Source: SFTJ01 sp051871555 | GTDB lineage: Bacteria; Bacteroidota; Bacteroidia; Bacteroidales; Muribaculaceae | DNA length: 33,700 bases | Reading direction: 5' to 3' | Assembly (NCBI GenBank): GCA_051871555.1 | Contig: JBJECZ010000084.1 | Span: forward strand, 1 to 33,700 | Part shown: positions 24,011-33,117 of the stretch, piece after piece | Numbering within the stretch: position 1 is the first letter of the stretch | Layout of the letters: the number at the start of each line of letters is the position of its first letter | Notes under the pieces: generated by a model | What the model was told of the DNA's origin: nothing | Databases searched by the model: none | The model's input: the letters and a program-made list of their open reading frames with translations, nothing else | Made by a program: the position numbers and the translations under genes

Positions 24011-26578
24011 ATGAACAAGATTTTTCTCACAGCTTCAATCGTGGCAGCATGCAGCATATTTGCTTGTGGCTTGCATGCGCAAGACAACGATTTCGACCTT
24101 AGCTCGCAGCGAGGCGAAAAACAGGATGTGATGAGTGTACCCGGCAAGAAAGTCGACCATCAGGGCATCATCATCAACCCCACCCCTCACTCAATGCAAA
24201 TCGACCGAGCAAACACATTAAACGCCTCGGCTGGTTTCAACGTAAAGGATGCAAAGAAGTGTTTCGACGAACAGATTGCCCGAGCAGGCATTGAACGCAA
24301 CGCCAAAGGCATTACACTGCGCATCGACTTCGGACAAAAAATTGCAAAGAAAACTAATGTGAAAGCCGTTTCGGGAGCATATTCACTCTCAATCGACAAG
24401 AAAGGTGTGGAAATTAAGGGCTACGACGAACGTGGCGCTTTCTATGGGCTGATGACTCTGCAACAACTCATCGAGTCGCCGGCATGTAAAGGCGGCTCAC
24501 TGCCCAATCTCACAATCAACGACTATCCCGACCTGCCCGACCGCGGCGTGGTTGAAGGTTTCTATGGCACTCCTTGGAGCCACGAAGTGAGACTATCGCT
24601 CATCGACTTCTATGGCCGACATAAAATGTGCACCTATCTCTACGGACCCAAGGATGACCCCTATCACAGTTGCCCCAACTGGCGCAAACCTTATCCCGAG
24701 AAAGAAGCGCGACAAATCAAAGACCTCGTAGATGCATGCCGCCGAAACTACGTTGACTTTGTTTGGGCTATCCACCCGGGACAGGACATCAAATGGAACG
24801 AGGAAGATTACAAGAACCTCGTGAACAAATTCAACTTGATGTATGATTTGGGCGTCCGCACATTTGCCATCTTCTTCGACGACATTTCGGGCGAAGGCAC
24901 CAACCCGGTGAAGCAAGTGGAACTGCTCAACCGTCTTCAAAAGGAATTTGTTGAAGCTCGCGGCGACGTTAATCCTCTCACCGTATGCCCTACCGACTAC
25001 TCACGCCTGTGGGCTAACCCCACTCCTCAAGGCAGCTTGGCAATCTATGGCAACACTCTCCACCCGTCAATCAAGGTGTTCTGGACTGGCGACGTGGTGT
25101 GCAGCGACCTCACTGCCGACACCATGCACTGGCTCAACTCGCGCATCAAGCGCCCGGGATATTATTGGTGGAACTTCCCGGTGACCGATTATGCACGACA
25201 CATTGTCATGCAAGGTCCAACCTACGGGCTCGACACTTCGCTCTCCAACAAAGACCTTTGTGGCTTAGTGAGCAACCCTATGGAGCACGGCGAGGCATCG
25301 AAACTCGCCCTATACGGCGTGGCTGACTACTGCTGGAATATTGCACCTTACAACCCAATCGACAACTGGGAACGAGGCCTCGCCGAACTTACACCCGATG
25401 CTCTCGACGCTTATCGCACTTTCGCCATTCACTCGTGCGACACCGAAACAGGCTATCGACGCGACGAGTCGTGGGAAACCGAGACTTTCTCAATCGACCG
25501 CTACACTCCGCAGCAATACGTCAATCTGCTCAACGAGTTCAAAAAAGTTTCTGCCACCGAAGCAACAATGAAAACTCGATGCGCCAACAAGCTGCTTATG
25601 AAAGAATTGTCGCCTTGGTTGGAACAATTCACGCTGCTTGGCGAGCGCGGTGTACGCGCCCTTGAGTTGCTCGACACCTACAAACAGGGCAACTACGCCA
25701 AATTCTGGCAGGACTACGTGAACAACATCATGACTGCCGACCAGCGCAAAGCCTACGAGGCTCACAAAGTGGGAACCATGAAACTGCAGCCGTTCTACGA
25801 AACAACCATGGACGACCTCAGCGATGCATTCTTCGTCTCGCTTACATCTACACGCCCCACAACCCTCAAGGCAATCGGTTCATTCCCGACACTGCGCACC
25901 ACACAAAGCAAACAAATGTTTGACGGCGACACCACTTCATACTATCACTCGGGCAAAGGGCAAAGTCGCGAAGGCGACTGGTTTGGCGTTGACCTCGGCG
26001 AAGTGAAGGACATCAACGAGATTAACATCCTGCAAGGCCGCAACTCGGTGGACGACGTAGATTATTTCGACCATGCCACCCTCGAATACTCTGCCGACGG
26101 CAAATCGTGGACAACACTTATTGCCGAAATGACCAAACAATACATCATCAACTGGAAAGGCACTGGTGCAAAAGGCCGCTACATCAGGCTGCGCAAACTG
26201 CCTTCGGAGAAAGCGAACTGGGTTGCCGTACGCTCGTTTGTGGTCAATCCTGCCGACGAATCGAAACTTGGCTTCAAAGTCAAAGCAAACGACATGAAGG
26301 CCGCACTACGCGCCTTCGACAGCCACCCGGGCACATCGTTTGAATGCAACGAGCCATTTAGCTTCAGCGTCGAGAAGCCTGGCGTGAAATCTTGCATCAT
26401 TCTTGCCAAGACACCTAAAGGCAGCTCAGTGACAGTAACTCAACTCGATGCCGCCGGCAAAACTCTCAGCACCCAGTCGTTCGACAAATCGTACATTCAG
26501 TTCAACATTGCTGAAGGCACAAAGTCGGTCGCAATCGACGGCAAGACTGAGATTTACGAAATCATTCAAAAGCAGTAA
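24011..26578 (+). CDS. secreted beta-N-acetylglucosaminidase, GH84 (O-GlcNAcase/hyaluronidase type)
   Basis: The 855-residue protein has a signal peptide (about 1-23, cleavage near LHA-Q). A GH20/GH84 N-terminal domain (about 55-165) leads into the GH84 barrel (about 175-460). The barrel begins DRGVVEGFYGTPWS and contains the catalytic aspartate pair Asp290-Asp291 in FAIFFDDISGEG, used in substrate-assisted catalysis through the 2-acetamido group. A helical linker (about 480-620) and a C-terminal F5/8-type-C-like lectin domain (about 625-755, FDGDTTSYYHSGKGQSREGDWFGVDLG) follow, then about 100 residues of Ig-like sequence. Layout and length match Bacteroides GH84 enzymes that act on host or dietary GlcNAc glycans. 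There is no obvious T9SS tail. It is divergent from the PorU-like gene and is followed by a strong terminator. Confidence 0.94.
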   Translation: MNKIFLTASIVAACSIFACGLHAQDNDFDLSSQRGEKQDVMSVPGKKVDHQGIIINPTPHSMQIDRANTLNASAGFNVKDAKKCFDEQIARAGIERNAKGITLRIDFGQKIAKKTNVKAVSGAYSLSIDKKGVEIKGYDERGAFYGLMTLQQLIESPACKGGSLPNLTINDYPDLPDRGVVEGFYGTPWSHEVRLSLIDFYGRHKMCTYLYGPKDDPYHSCPNWRKPYPEKEARQIKDLVDACRRNYVDFVWAIHPGQDIKWNEEDYKNLVNKFNLMYDLGVRTFAIFFDDISGEGTNPVKQVELLNRLQKEFVEARGDVNPLTVCPTDYSRLWANPTPQGSLAIYGNTLHPSIKVFWTGDVVCSDLTADTMHWLNSRIKRPGYYWWNFPVTDYARHIVMQGPTYGLDTSLSNKDLCGLVSNPMEHGEASKLALYGVADYCWNIAPYNPIDNWERGLAELTPDALDAYRTFAIHSCDTETGYRRDESWETETFSIDRYTPQQYVNLLNEFKKVSATEATMKTRCANKLLMKELSPWLEQFTLLGERGVRALELLDTYKQGNYAKFWQDYVNNIMTADQRKAYEAHKVGTMKLQPFYETTMDDLSDAFFVSLTSTRPTTLKAIGSFPTLRTTQSKQMFDGDTTSYYHSGKGQSREGDWFGVDLGEVKDINEINILQGRNSVDDVDYFDHATLEYSADGKSWTTLIAEMTKQYIINWKGTGAKGRYIRLRKLPSEKANWVAVRSFVVNPADESKLGFKVKANDMKAALRAFDSHPGTSFECNEPFSFSVEKPGVKSCIILAKTPKGSSVTVTQLDAAGKTLSTQSFDKSYIQFNIAEGTKSVAIDGKTEIYEIIQKQ

Positions 26579-26658
26579 TTGCCGCAAGCTTCTGCCATTT
26601 GAGCAACTCCTCAGCAACATAGCTGAAATGGCATTTTGGCTAAAAACCTGTTTCATTA

Positions 26659-26697
26659 AATCGACTCCTAAAGTGGACAAGACTTTAGGGGTCGATT
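26659..26697 (+). terminator. intrinsic terminator after GH84 gene
   Basis: A 16-bp stem with one G-T wobble pairs AATCGACTCCTAAAGT (26659-26674) with ACTTTAGGGGTCGATT (26682-26697) around a 7-nt loop. It is followed by GTTTTGC. It lies 80 nt after the GH84 stop. Confidence 0.85.
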
Positions 26698-26820
26698 GTT
26701 TTGCATCAGAAGCTTTGGCATGCCCTTATGAAGCAGCCAAGGCAACGCTATCCAACAATAAGTTCGAATGAAAATTCCACGAATATTGACTCTATTAATG
26801 AAGAATTGTGCAAAAATTAT

Positions 26821-26828
26821 TATCTTTG
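26821..26828 (+). promoter_or_regulatory. Bacteroidetes -7 element for rex
   Basis: TATCTTTG is a perfect -7 element. No TTTG sits 20 nt upstream. TTGTGCAAAAATTAT at 26806-26820 overlaps the -33 to -7 interval and resembles one half of a Rex operator (TTGTGAA...TTCACAA), so autoregulation is possible but the second half is absent. The leader to the ATG at 26958 is about 125 nt. Confidence 0.5.
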
Positions 26829-26957
26829 CAGAGATAGAGGGCTGAAAAAAGATGCATCGAAGCTTTTGCTTATAGCATAGCTGGCTATATGAGTATAAAT
26901 CTTCTCAATTACACACAAAAGTAAGGCCATCCAAAGCAGTCCCACGAGTGAAACGAC

Positions 26958-27602
26958 ATGAAGACAGAGTCGAATAATCAAAGCAAGACATTGCTGCCTG
27001 AGCCAACGCTTAGGCGGCTGCCTTGGTATTTGGCTTATGTGAGCCAGCTACGGCGAAGCGGCGTTGAGACGGTGTCGTCAACGCAGATTGCCAAAGAAAT
27101 ATGCGTTGACGCCTCACAGATTGCTAAGGATTTGTCGTTTGTTGCCATACGCGGCAAAACACGAATTGGCTACGACGTGGTTGAGCTGGAGAAACAGCTG
27201 AGCGACTTCCTCGGCTTCAAGCAGACTCACAAGGCGTTTATGATTGGCGCCGGCAGTCTGGGCGGAGCATTAATTCAAGACCGCGGTTTGATGCAGTACG
27301 GGCTAAACATTGTGGCAGGATTCGACACCGACGAGAAAGTGGTGGGCAGAACCATAAACGGCGTGCCAATATTCCACATCAACGAAATTAAGCGGCAACA
27401 GGCGCTTTACGAAGCTAAAATTGCCGTGCTTGCCGTGCCGGTGGAATGTGCTCAACAGGTCACCGACCAAGTGATTGAAGCTGGGCTGAAGGCGATTTGG
27501 AATTTCACTCCCTTCCGCATTAAGCCCAACAAGGAGATTGTGGTGCAAAACACATCGATTTATGCCCATCTTGCCCTTATGTACAACCGCATGAGGGAGT
27601 GA
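26958..27602 (+). CDS. rex: redox-sensing transcriptional repressor Rex
   Basis: The 214-residue protein has an N-terminal winged helix (about 17-80: LRRLPWYLAYVSQLRRSGVETVSSTQIAKEICVDASQIAKDLSFV) and a Rossmann NAD(H) domain (MIGAGSLGGAL at about 94-104). A C-terminal domain-swap helix (SIYAHLALMYNRMRE) follows. Rex represses fermentation and respiratory genes when the NADH/NAD+ ratio is low and releases DNA when NADH is bound. FDTDEKVVGRTINGVPIFHI is the conserved stretch after the second strand. Length and motifs are complete. It has its own -7 element 130 nt upstream. The FAH-like gene follows after 39 nt and is probably cotranscribed. Confidence 0.95.
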   Translation: MKTESNNQSKTLLPEPTLRRLPWYLAYVSQLRRSGVETVSSTQIAKEICVDASQIAKDLSFVAIRGKTRIGYDVVELEKQLSDFLGFKQTHKAFMIGAGSLGGALIQDRGLMQYGLNIVAGFDTDEKVVGRTINGVPIFHINEIKRQQALYEAKIAVLAVPVECAQQVTDQVIEAGLKAIWNFTPFRIKPNKEIVVQNTSIYAHLALMYNRMRE

Positions 27603-27641
27603 GACAAGCGCACTGAAAACTAATTATGAAACGAGAAGCAG

Positions 27642-28205
27642 ATGAAAATAATTGCATTAAACAATAACTACGACACCCCAGCCACAACGATGCAAAACGG
27701 CGTGACGGTGATGACCGACAGCTCACTGGCAAAAAGCGGCAAACCATGGTTTGTGCCAGATTTTGCCGAGAGTTTTAGCTATACGCCTCACATTGTGCTG
27801 CGCATCGGGCGCCTTGGCAAAAACATCGGACAGCGATTTGCGCTGCGTTACATCGACGCTGTCACCGTGGGTTGCACGGTGAATGCCTCGGGGCTGGATA
27901 GTGCACTGGGCAATGCATTCGACGGAGCCGCCATGCTGGGCGAAATGATGCCGGTGGAGCAGGCTGGCGACTTGGCTGCGCTTACGGCCACCGTGACCAA
28001 CGGCTCGGATACCACCGTGTGCCGCGCTGGCGAAATGGCAATGCCCATCGACGAAATTATTGCTTGGGTAAGCCGATATTTCACTCTGAAAATCGGCGAC
28101 CTGATTTACACCGGAGCCACCGGGCTGTGGACTCCACTTGCAATAGGCGACACAGTGCGAGGCTCGATAAACGGCGAAGCGATGCTTGACATTCGCATCA
28201 AATGA
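27642..28205 (+). CDS. FAH-family protein with all canonical metal ligands replaced
   Basis: The 187-residue protein has the overall order of the short fumarylacetoacetate hydrolase family. KSGKPWFVPDFAESFSY is followed by VLRIGRLGKNIGQRFALRY, AVTVG, AFDGAAMLG, IIAWVSRYFTLKIGDLIYTG, then IGDTVRGSI near the end. In active relatives the HYExELVV motif provides two Glu ligands and VGxDxTARDLQ an Asp ligand for Mg2+. Here those positions read Thr48, His50 and Thr79 (VGCTVNASGLD), and the usual NYxxH near the N-terminus is NYDTP. The frame is intact and the gene is next to rex, so it looks like a retained, non-canonical protein and not a decaying gene. It may be a structural or regulatory FAH fold without hydrolase activity. 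A hydrolase using a different metal site is the alternative. Confidence 0.75.
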   Translation: MKIIALNNNYDTPATTMQNGVTVMTDSSLAKSGKPWFVPDFAESFSYTPHIVLRIGRLGKNIGQRFALRYIDAVTVGCTVNASGLDSALGNAFDGAAMLGEMMPVEQAGDLAALTATVTNGSDTTVCRAGEMAMPIDEIIAWVSRYFTLKIGDLIYTGATGLWTPLAIGDTVRGSINGEAMLDIRIK

Positions 28206-28227
28206 CCCGTATTTAAAGGACTTGGCT

Positions 28228-28255
28228 GCGATTGCGTCACCGCAACGCTCTTTTA
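28228..28255 (+). terminator. putative terminator after the FAH-like gene
   Basis: GCG plus TTGCG (28228-28236, one bulged A) pairs with CGCAACGC (28241-28248) around a TCAC tetraloop. It is followed by TCTTTTAT. It separates the rex unit from the second PorU-like gene. Confidence 0.6.
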
Positions 28256-28314
28256 TACACAAAAGAAGAATAATTACAATACGACAATATCAAAAAAAAT
28301 AATACGTAAGTTTT

Positions 28315-31300
28315 ATGAAGAAATTGAAGTTTGCCAAATATTATCTTTCACTGGCGCTGGCGGGCTGCATGAGCATCTCTGCTCACGGGTTTGACGCCTC
28401 AAAATATGCCTCTTCGTCGCGTCTGGCAAGTGGCAGATGGGTAAAGATTGAAGTGAAGCAAGAAGGCATGCACGAAATCACATTCGACCAACTGGAACAG
28501 ATGGGATTCAGCGACCCCACAAAAGTGAACGTCTACGGGCAAGGAGGCTATACGTTATCCGAAAAGCTCGACGGCACAGCAGTCGACGACCTTGCCCCTG
28601 TGTCAATAGGCGTTTCGAACAACAAGATTTACTTCTACGCAAAAGGCGTTGTAAACCTCGAGTTGTCGGGCAGCAGCAGTGCCCGATATGTGCGAACACT
28701 CAACACATACGCCAACAGCAGCTATTACTTCATCACCGAGGACGACAACAAGCAAAACATCATCAGCGACTATCGCACCACTGCAATTTGGGGCATAAAC
28801 CTGCGCGACAAGAGTCTCGACTATGCTTATCACGAACAAGACCTGAACTCCTACAGCCTCTCGGGGCGCGACTTCTTCGGCGAATCGGTGGCAACCGAAA
28901 CCCCATTTGACGTACCAATGAGCAATGTTTGCGCCGACACTCCCATTATGGTGCAATGTGCCATTGGAGCTGCCGCCACCGAAAGCACATCGCTGCTGTG
29001 CAAGCTCAACGGCGAGCAAGTGCCTTTCTCTGAAAGCGCTGCTGCAATAACAGTGCCTTCGGGCTTCGAATCGTACCGCAACGTATCAGCCTACGCCACA
29101 TTGACTGCTCAAGCCGATGTTGACAAATACACCTTGTCGATTGCTCCTAACGAGCCCGACAAAATCAAAAGCGCATTCCTCGACTATTTCATTGTGACCT
29201 ATTATCACAAGAACGAACTGAATGGCCGCAACCAAATACACTTGGGCTACAACAACCTCGACACCTACGACAAAGTGGGAATATACGACGAGTACGATGC
29301 GCTGCAAGTGTGGGACATCTCTGACAAAGCCAACCCCAAACGCATTGAACTGCGTTCGCGCACCGAATCGGTGTACGACGAAGAACTTGAAATCGACATC
29401 GACCTTACAATAAAAGAATTCACCTACGGCAACACCGGCACTGCCGAGTTTGTGGCTTTCAACCCCGAAGAACAATTAATGCAAATTGCCGGCTATGAGG
29501 TAATCGACAACCAAAACATTCACGCACAACCCACTCCCGACTATGTGATAATCTGCCCCAAGCCGCTCAAAGAACAAGCTGAGCGTCTGGCACAATTCCA
29601 CCGCGACAACGATGGCATGGACGTGCTGGTGGTTGACCAACATCAGGTGTTCAACGAGTTTTCGTCGGGCACACCTGATGCCACTGCATACCGATTGATG
29701 CTGAAGATGTTCTACGACCGCAATCCCGAGAAGCTGAAATATCTGCTGATGTTTGGCGGCGGATACTTCGACAACCGGCAAATGCTGCGCAACAAGGGAG
29801 AAAACTATTTGCTCACATTCCAAGGGCCCAACAGCAATAGTTTTGTGCTCACCTACGTTTCCGACGACTACTTCGGCATGCTCGACGACAATTCGGGCGC
29901 AAACATCACCAGCGAAATGCTACGCCTTGGTGTGGGCCGTCTGCCAGTTGTGACAACACAAGAAGCATCGGACATGGTGGACAAAATAATTGCCTACGCT
30001 CAAGACACCGACTTCGGCAATTGGCGCAACAAGATGATGATTATGGACGAAGTTGGCGACGAAGACATGCACACCATTCAAGCCACTAAGCTGGAAAGCA
30101 TGATTAAGGAAACCGACGCCAGCGAATTCGACATCAAACGCCTTCACATTGCTGCTTACACCCTCAGCGACGGCAATACAGCAAAAGGCGCCAACAACGT
30201 ATATGCTGCCAACTTGCAACTTGCCAACTTCTTTAAAGAAGGATTGTTCTTTGCAACATATATGGGGCACGGCAGCTACGGCAGCCTGTCGCAGAAACTT
30301 GTGTGGAAAACGGAAGATGTAAAAAACACCGTTGTAACCCGCTTGCCGATACTGTCGATTGCTGCCTGCGACATTGCAAACTACGACAGCAACACCCGCG
30401 GAATTGGCGAATATATGATAATTACCCCACAACGCGGCTGCATTGCCCTGCTCACTTCAACTCGAAGCGTTGAGGCATCGGAAAACGATGTGCTCAATCG
30501 CGCATTCATTAAAGAAGTGTTTACGGCAAATGCCGACGGCTCGCAACGTACCCTCGGCGAAGCATATATGCTTGCAAAACAATCGTTCGGAAACGCCGCC
30601 TCACGCAACAAGATGTGCTACACCCTCTTTGCCGACCCTGCCCTGAAAATCAACTTCGCAAAGAAATTGGTGAATGTTACTTCGGTTGGCGGAAACAACC
30701 CTGAAGATGAAATCACGCTAAAACCAATGACTAAAGTGGACATCGAAGGCACCATCTGCAAAGCTGATGGAAGTGTCGACACCGATTTCAACGGCAACAT
30801 CACAGCTTCGATGTTCGACGGCGAAACACTTTACCGCACCATCACCAACGACACTGAATCGATAGATGTTTACCACAATCGCCAACTGTTGAGCGAATCT
30901 GGCACAACCGTTGAAAACGGAGTGTTCAAGGTGACAATGCTTGTGCCCAAAAACTGCACAGCCGGAGCTAAAGGAGTAATCAGAATTTACGCCAACACTT
31001 CTGACGGCGCCACATTGGCTAACGGAGCAATCAACAACGTAATCTTTGCCGAATACGACGAATCGGATGCCGAAACCATCATCGACACTCAAGCTCCGGC
31101 GATTGAAAAGATGTATATCAACGACGAAGCAGCATTTGCCAACGACATCAACGTTCCTGCAAATTTCACGCTTCACGTTGCTGCAACCGACGACACTGCT
31201 TTCGGTAATCCAAGCCAAACCATCGGCAAGCAAATAACTCTGCTGCTCGACGGCACCACATTCTACGACGAAGTGCGTTCATTCACAACCTACGACAACA

Positions 31301-31719
31301 ACGGCGCATCAATGACGCTGGCCATGCCTATCACTTCGCTTGCCGAAGGTCAGCACTCCCTAAAAATCACCCTTCACGATGCAGCAGGCAACAGCGCCTC
31401 GCAAACCATATCGTTCATAGTGGTGAATGCTTCACCCGATGCTGAACTCACTGTCGACAAATCAATCGCCACCGACAAGGTTACATTCTCGCTCACACAC
31501 AAGTTTGCCACCGAACCAACGGTGAAAATCTATGTCACCGACCATAACAACCACGTGGTGTGGAGCAAAGCCGTCGACACGCTTGAATGTGAGTGGGACC
31601 TCACTGACAACGACGGCAACCGCCTGCCTGCCGGTGTTTACCAATTCTTTGGAACAGCAACCACCAGCAGCCAATCGGCAGGAACACCAATTTCGCGTCT
31701 CACCATTCTCGAGCCGTAA
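28315..31719 (+). CDS. PorU-like C25 peptidase adjacent to porV (copy 2, divergent)
   Basis: The 1134-residue protein has a signal peptide (about 1-25) and the same N-terminal block as the copy at 20286 (SSRLASGRWVKIEVKQEGMHEITFDQLEQMGFSD..VYGQGG). It also has a C25 domain (DYVIICPKPLKEQAERLAQF to FADPALKINF) and a FlgD-Ig-like C-terminus (VWSKAVDTLECEWDLTDNDGNRLPAGVYQFFGTA). The dyad is His652 in YMGHGSYG and Cys685 in AACDIANYD, with the same 33-residue spacing as the first copy. The active-site neighbourhood differs from the canonical ATCSF..FD motif. Gene order, with porV 158 nt downstream, is that of known porU-porV pairs, so this may be the true PorU by synteny even though its motif is the more divergent. 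A terminator lies between it and porV. Confidence 0.85.
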   Translation: MKKLKFAKYYLSLALAGCMSISAHGFDASKYASSSRLASGRWVKIEVKQEGMHEITFDQLEQMGFSDPTKVNVYGQGGYTLSEKLDGTAVDDLAPVSIGVSNNKIYFYAKGVVNLELSGSSSARYVRTLNTYANSSYYFITEDDNKQNIISDYRTTAIWGINLRDKSLDYAYHEQDLNSYSLSGRDFFGESVATETPFDVPMSNVCADTPIMVQCAIGAAATESTSLLCKLNGEQVPFSESAAAITVPSGFESYRNVSAYATLTAQADVDKYTLSIAPNEPDKIKSAFLDYFIVTYYHKNELNGRNQIHLGYNNLDTYDKVGIYDEYDALQVWDISDKANPKRIELRSRTESVYDEELEIDIDLTIKEFTYGNTGTAEFVAFNPEEQLMQIAGYEVIDNQNIHAQPTPDYVIICPKPLKEQAERLAQFHRDNDGMDVLVVDQHQVFNEFSSGTPDATAYRLMLKMFYDRNPEKLKYLLMFGGGYFDNRQMLRNKGENYLLTFQGPNSNSFVLTYVSDDYFGMLDDNSGANITSEMLRLGVGRLPVVTTQEASDMVDKIIAYAQDTDFGNWRNKMMIMDEVGDEDMHTIQATKLESMIKETDASEFDIKRLHIAAYTLSDGNTAKGANNVYAANLQLANFFKEGLFFATYMGHGSYGSLSQKLVWKTEDVKNTVVTRLPILSIAACDIANYDSNTRGIGEYMIITPQRGCIALLTSTRSVEASENDVLNRAFIKEVFTANADGSQRTLGEAYMLAKQSFGNAASRNKMCYTLFADPALKINFAKKLVNVTSVGGNNPEDEITLKPMTKVDIEGTICKADGSVDTDFNGNITASMFDGETLYRTITNDTESIDVYHNRQLLSESGTTVENGVFKVTMLVPKNCTAGAKGVIRIYANTSDGATLANGAINNVIFAEYDESDAETIIDTQAPAIEKMYINDEAAFANDINVPANFTLHVAATDDTAFGNPSQTIGKQITLLLDGTTFYDEVRSFTTYDNNGASMTLAMPITSLAEGQHSLKITLHDAAGNSASQTISFIVVNASPDAELTVDKSIATDKVTFSLTHKFATEPTVKIYVTDHNNHVVWSKAVDTLECEWDLTDNDGNRLPAGVYQFFGTATTSSQSAGTPISRLTILEP

Positions 31720-31748
31720 ATTTAGCTCCTTCCAAATAGCCCTAAAGG

Positions 31749-31790
31749 TGCTGCATCAGACTTTACATTCTCGATGCAGCATCTTTTTTT
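31749..31790 (+). terminator. intrinsic terminator after the porV-adjacent PorU-like gene
   Basis: TGCTGCATC (31749-31757) pairs with GATGCAGCA (31773-31781) around a 15-nt loop. It is followed by TCTTTTTTTATTT. The strong stem and T tract indicate that porV is transcribed mostly from its own promoter in the 31791-31877 stretch. Confidence 0.85.
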
Positions 31791-31877
31791 ATTTAGTCAT
31801 TTTCGAAGCCCCACACAATAAAACAATATAAATGTAAGTTATTATGATTAGATGAAATTTTATTTCTAAAGCAGACA

Positions 31878-33077
31878 ATGAAAAGAACAATAACAAAATC
31901 ACTGCTCACTCTAGCAGCATTTTGCTTTACAAGCTCGACTCTTTTTGCCGAGGACAATATCAAGAACGAATTCAACCCCATCACAACAGGTGTGACTTCG
32001 CTCAGCATCACCCCCGACGCACGCGGTGCCTCGATGGGCGACCTGGGTGCTGCCACCGACCCTGATGTCAACTCGCAATTCTGGAACGCATCGAAATATG
32101 CATTCGCATCGTCGCAAGCAGGTGTGTCGCTGTCATACACCCCTTGGTTGCGTAAACTCGTCAACGACATCTTCCTTGCCAATGTGGCAGGATACTGGAA
32201 AGTGGGCGGTGGCGACAACCAAGCCGTGAGTGCTTCGCTGCGATATTTCTCGCTTGGCGAAATCACTTCGAAAGACTACGAAGGTGCCGTAATGTCGAGC
32301 ATCAACCCGTTTGAAATGGCTATCGACCTCGGTTATTCGCGCAAACTCTCAGAAAGCTACTCCATGGGCGTTGTGCTCCGATATATCTATTCCGACCTCG
32401 GATTCACCGACGGCGGCTCAAGCGACCGCACCAAGGGCGCATCGGCATTCGCAGCCGACATCTCGGGTTACTTCACAACCTACCCTATTATTGGCAGAAA
32501 CGAATGTCAATGGTCGATTGGCTGGAACATCTCAAACATCGGTTCGAAAGTGGGATACAGCGGCGGAAACAACCCTGCCTTCCTGCCAACAAACCTAAAA
32601 CTCGGCACGGCATTCACCTTTCCACTTGCCGACTACCACAACCTGACACTCTCAGCCGACTTCAACAAACTGCTTGTGCCAACCCGCCCTCGAAGCTCCG
32701 ACTATGAGGATAACGAACAATACGAACAGGCACTGCAAGATTGGAAGGACATGTCGCCAATCACCGGCATATTCAAGTCGTTCAGCGACGCTCCGGGTGG
32801 CGCTAAAGAAGAATTGCGCGAAATCAACTATTCGCTTGGCGCCGAATACTCCTATAACCAGCAATTTTTTCTTCGCGGCGGCTATTTCCACGAAAGTGCA
32901 TACAAGGGTAACCGTCAATACTTCGGATTTGGCGCCGGCTTTGCCTTGAATGTTATCAAAATCGACGCTGCTTATATGATTGCAACAGCACAAAGCAGCC
33001 CCCTCGACCAAACTCTGCGCTTCACACTTTCGTTCGACATGGACGGAATAAAAGAATTGTTTGGCGGAGGCCGCTGA
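31878..33077 (+). CDS. porV: type IX secretion system outer-membrane shuttle protein PorV (LptO)
   Basis: The 399-residue protein has a signal peptide (MKRTITKSLLTLAAFCFTSSTLFA, cleavage at residue 24). It then has a FadL-like 14-strand beta-barrel. The family's opening block is present, NPITTGVTSLSITPDARGASMGDLGAATDPDVNSQFWNASKYAFA, together with GIFKSFSDAPGG and the closing DQTLRFTLSFDMDGIKELFG. PorV carries T9SS cargo from the translocon to the PorU sortase and is needed for cargo release. It stands 158 nt after a PorU-like gene, with a strong terminator in between, and 40 nt before ispF. Confidence 0.95.
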   Translation: MKRTITKSLLTLAAFCFTSSTLFAEDNIKNEFNPITTGVTSLSITPDARGASMGDLGAATDPDVNSQFWNASKYAFASSQAGVSLSYTPWLRKLVNDIFLANVAGYWKVGGGDNQAVSASLRYFSLGEITSKDYEGAVMSSINPFEMAIDLGYSRKLSESYSMGVVLRYIYSDLGFTDGGSSDRTKGASAFAADISGYFTTYPIIGRNECQWSIGWNISNIGSKVGYSGGNNPAFLPTNLKLGTAFTFPLADYHNLTLSADFNKLLVPTRPRSSDYEDNEQYEQALQDWKDMSPITGIFKSFSDAPGGAKEELREINYSLGAEYSYNQQFFLRGGYFHESAYKGNRQYFGFGAGFALNVIKIDAAYMIATAQSSPLDQTLRFTLSFDMDGIKELFGGGR

Positions 33078-33117
33078 TAAATCAACGAAACATCACCTTT
33101 TATTATACAAAGAAATT

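Noticed and set aside
24011..26578. GH84 enzyme as a T9SS cargo, given the nearby sortase genes
   Set aside because: The C-terminus is Ig/F5-8-type with no conserved T9SS sorting tail, so ordinary signal-peptide export is the simpler reading.
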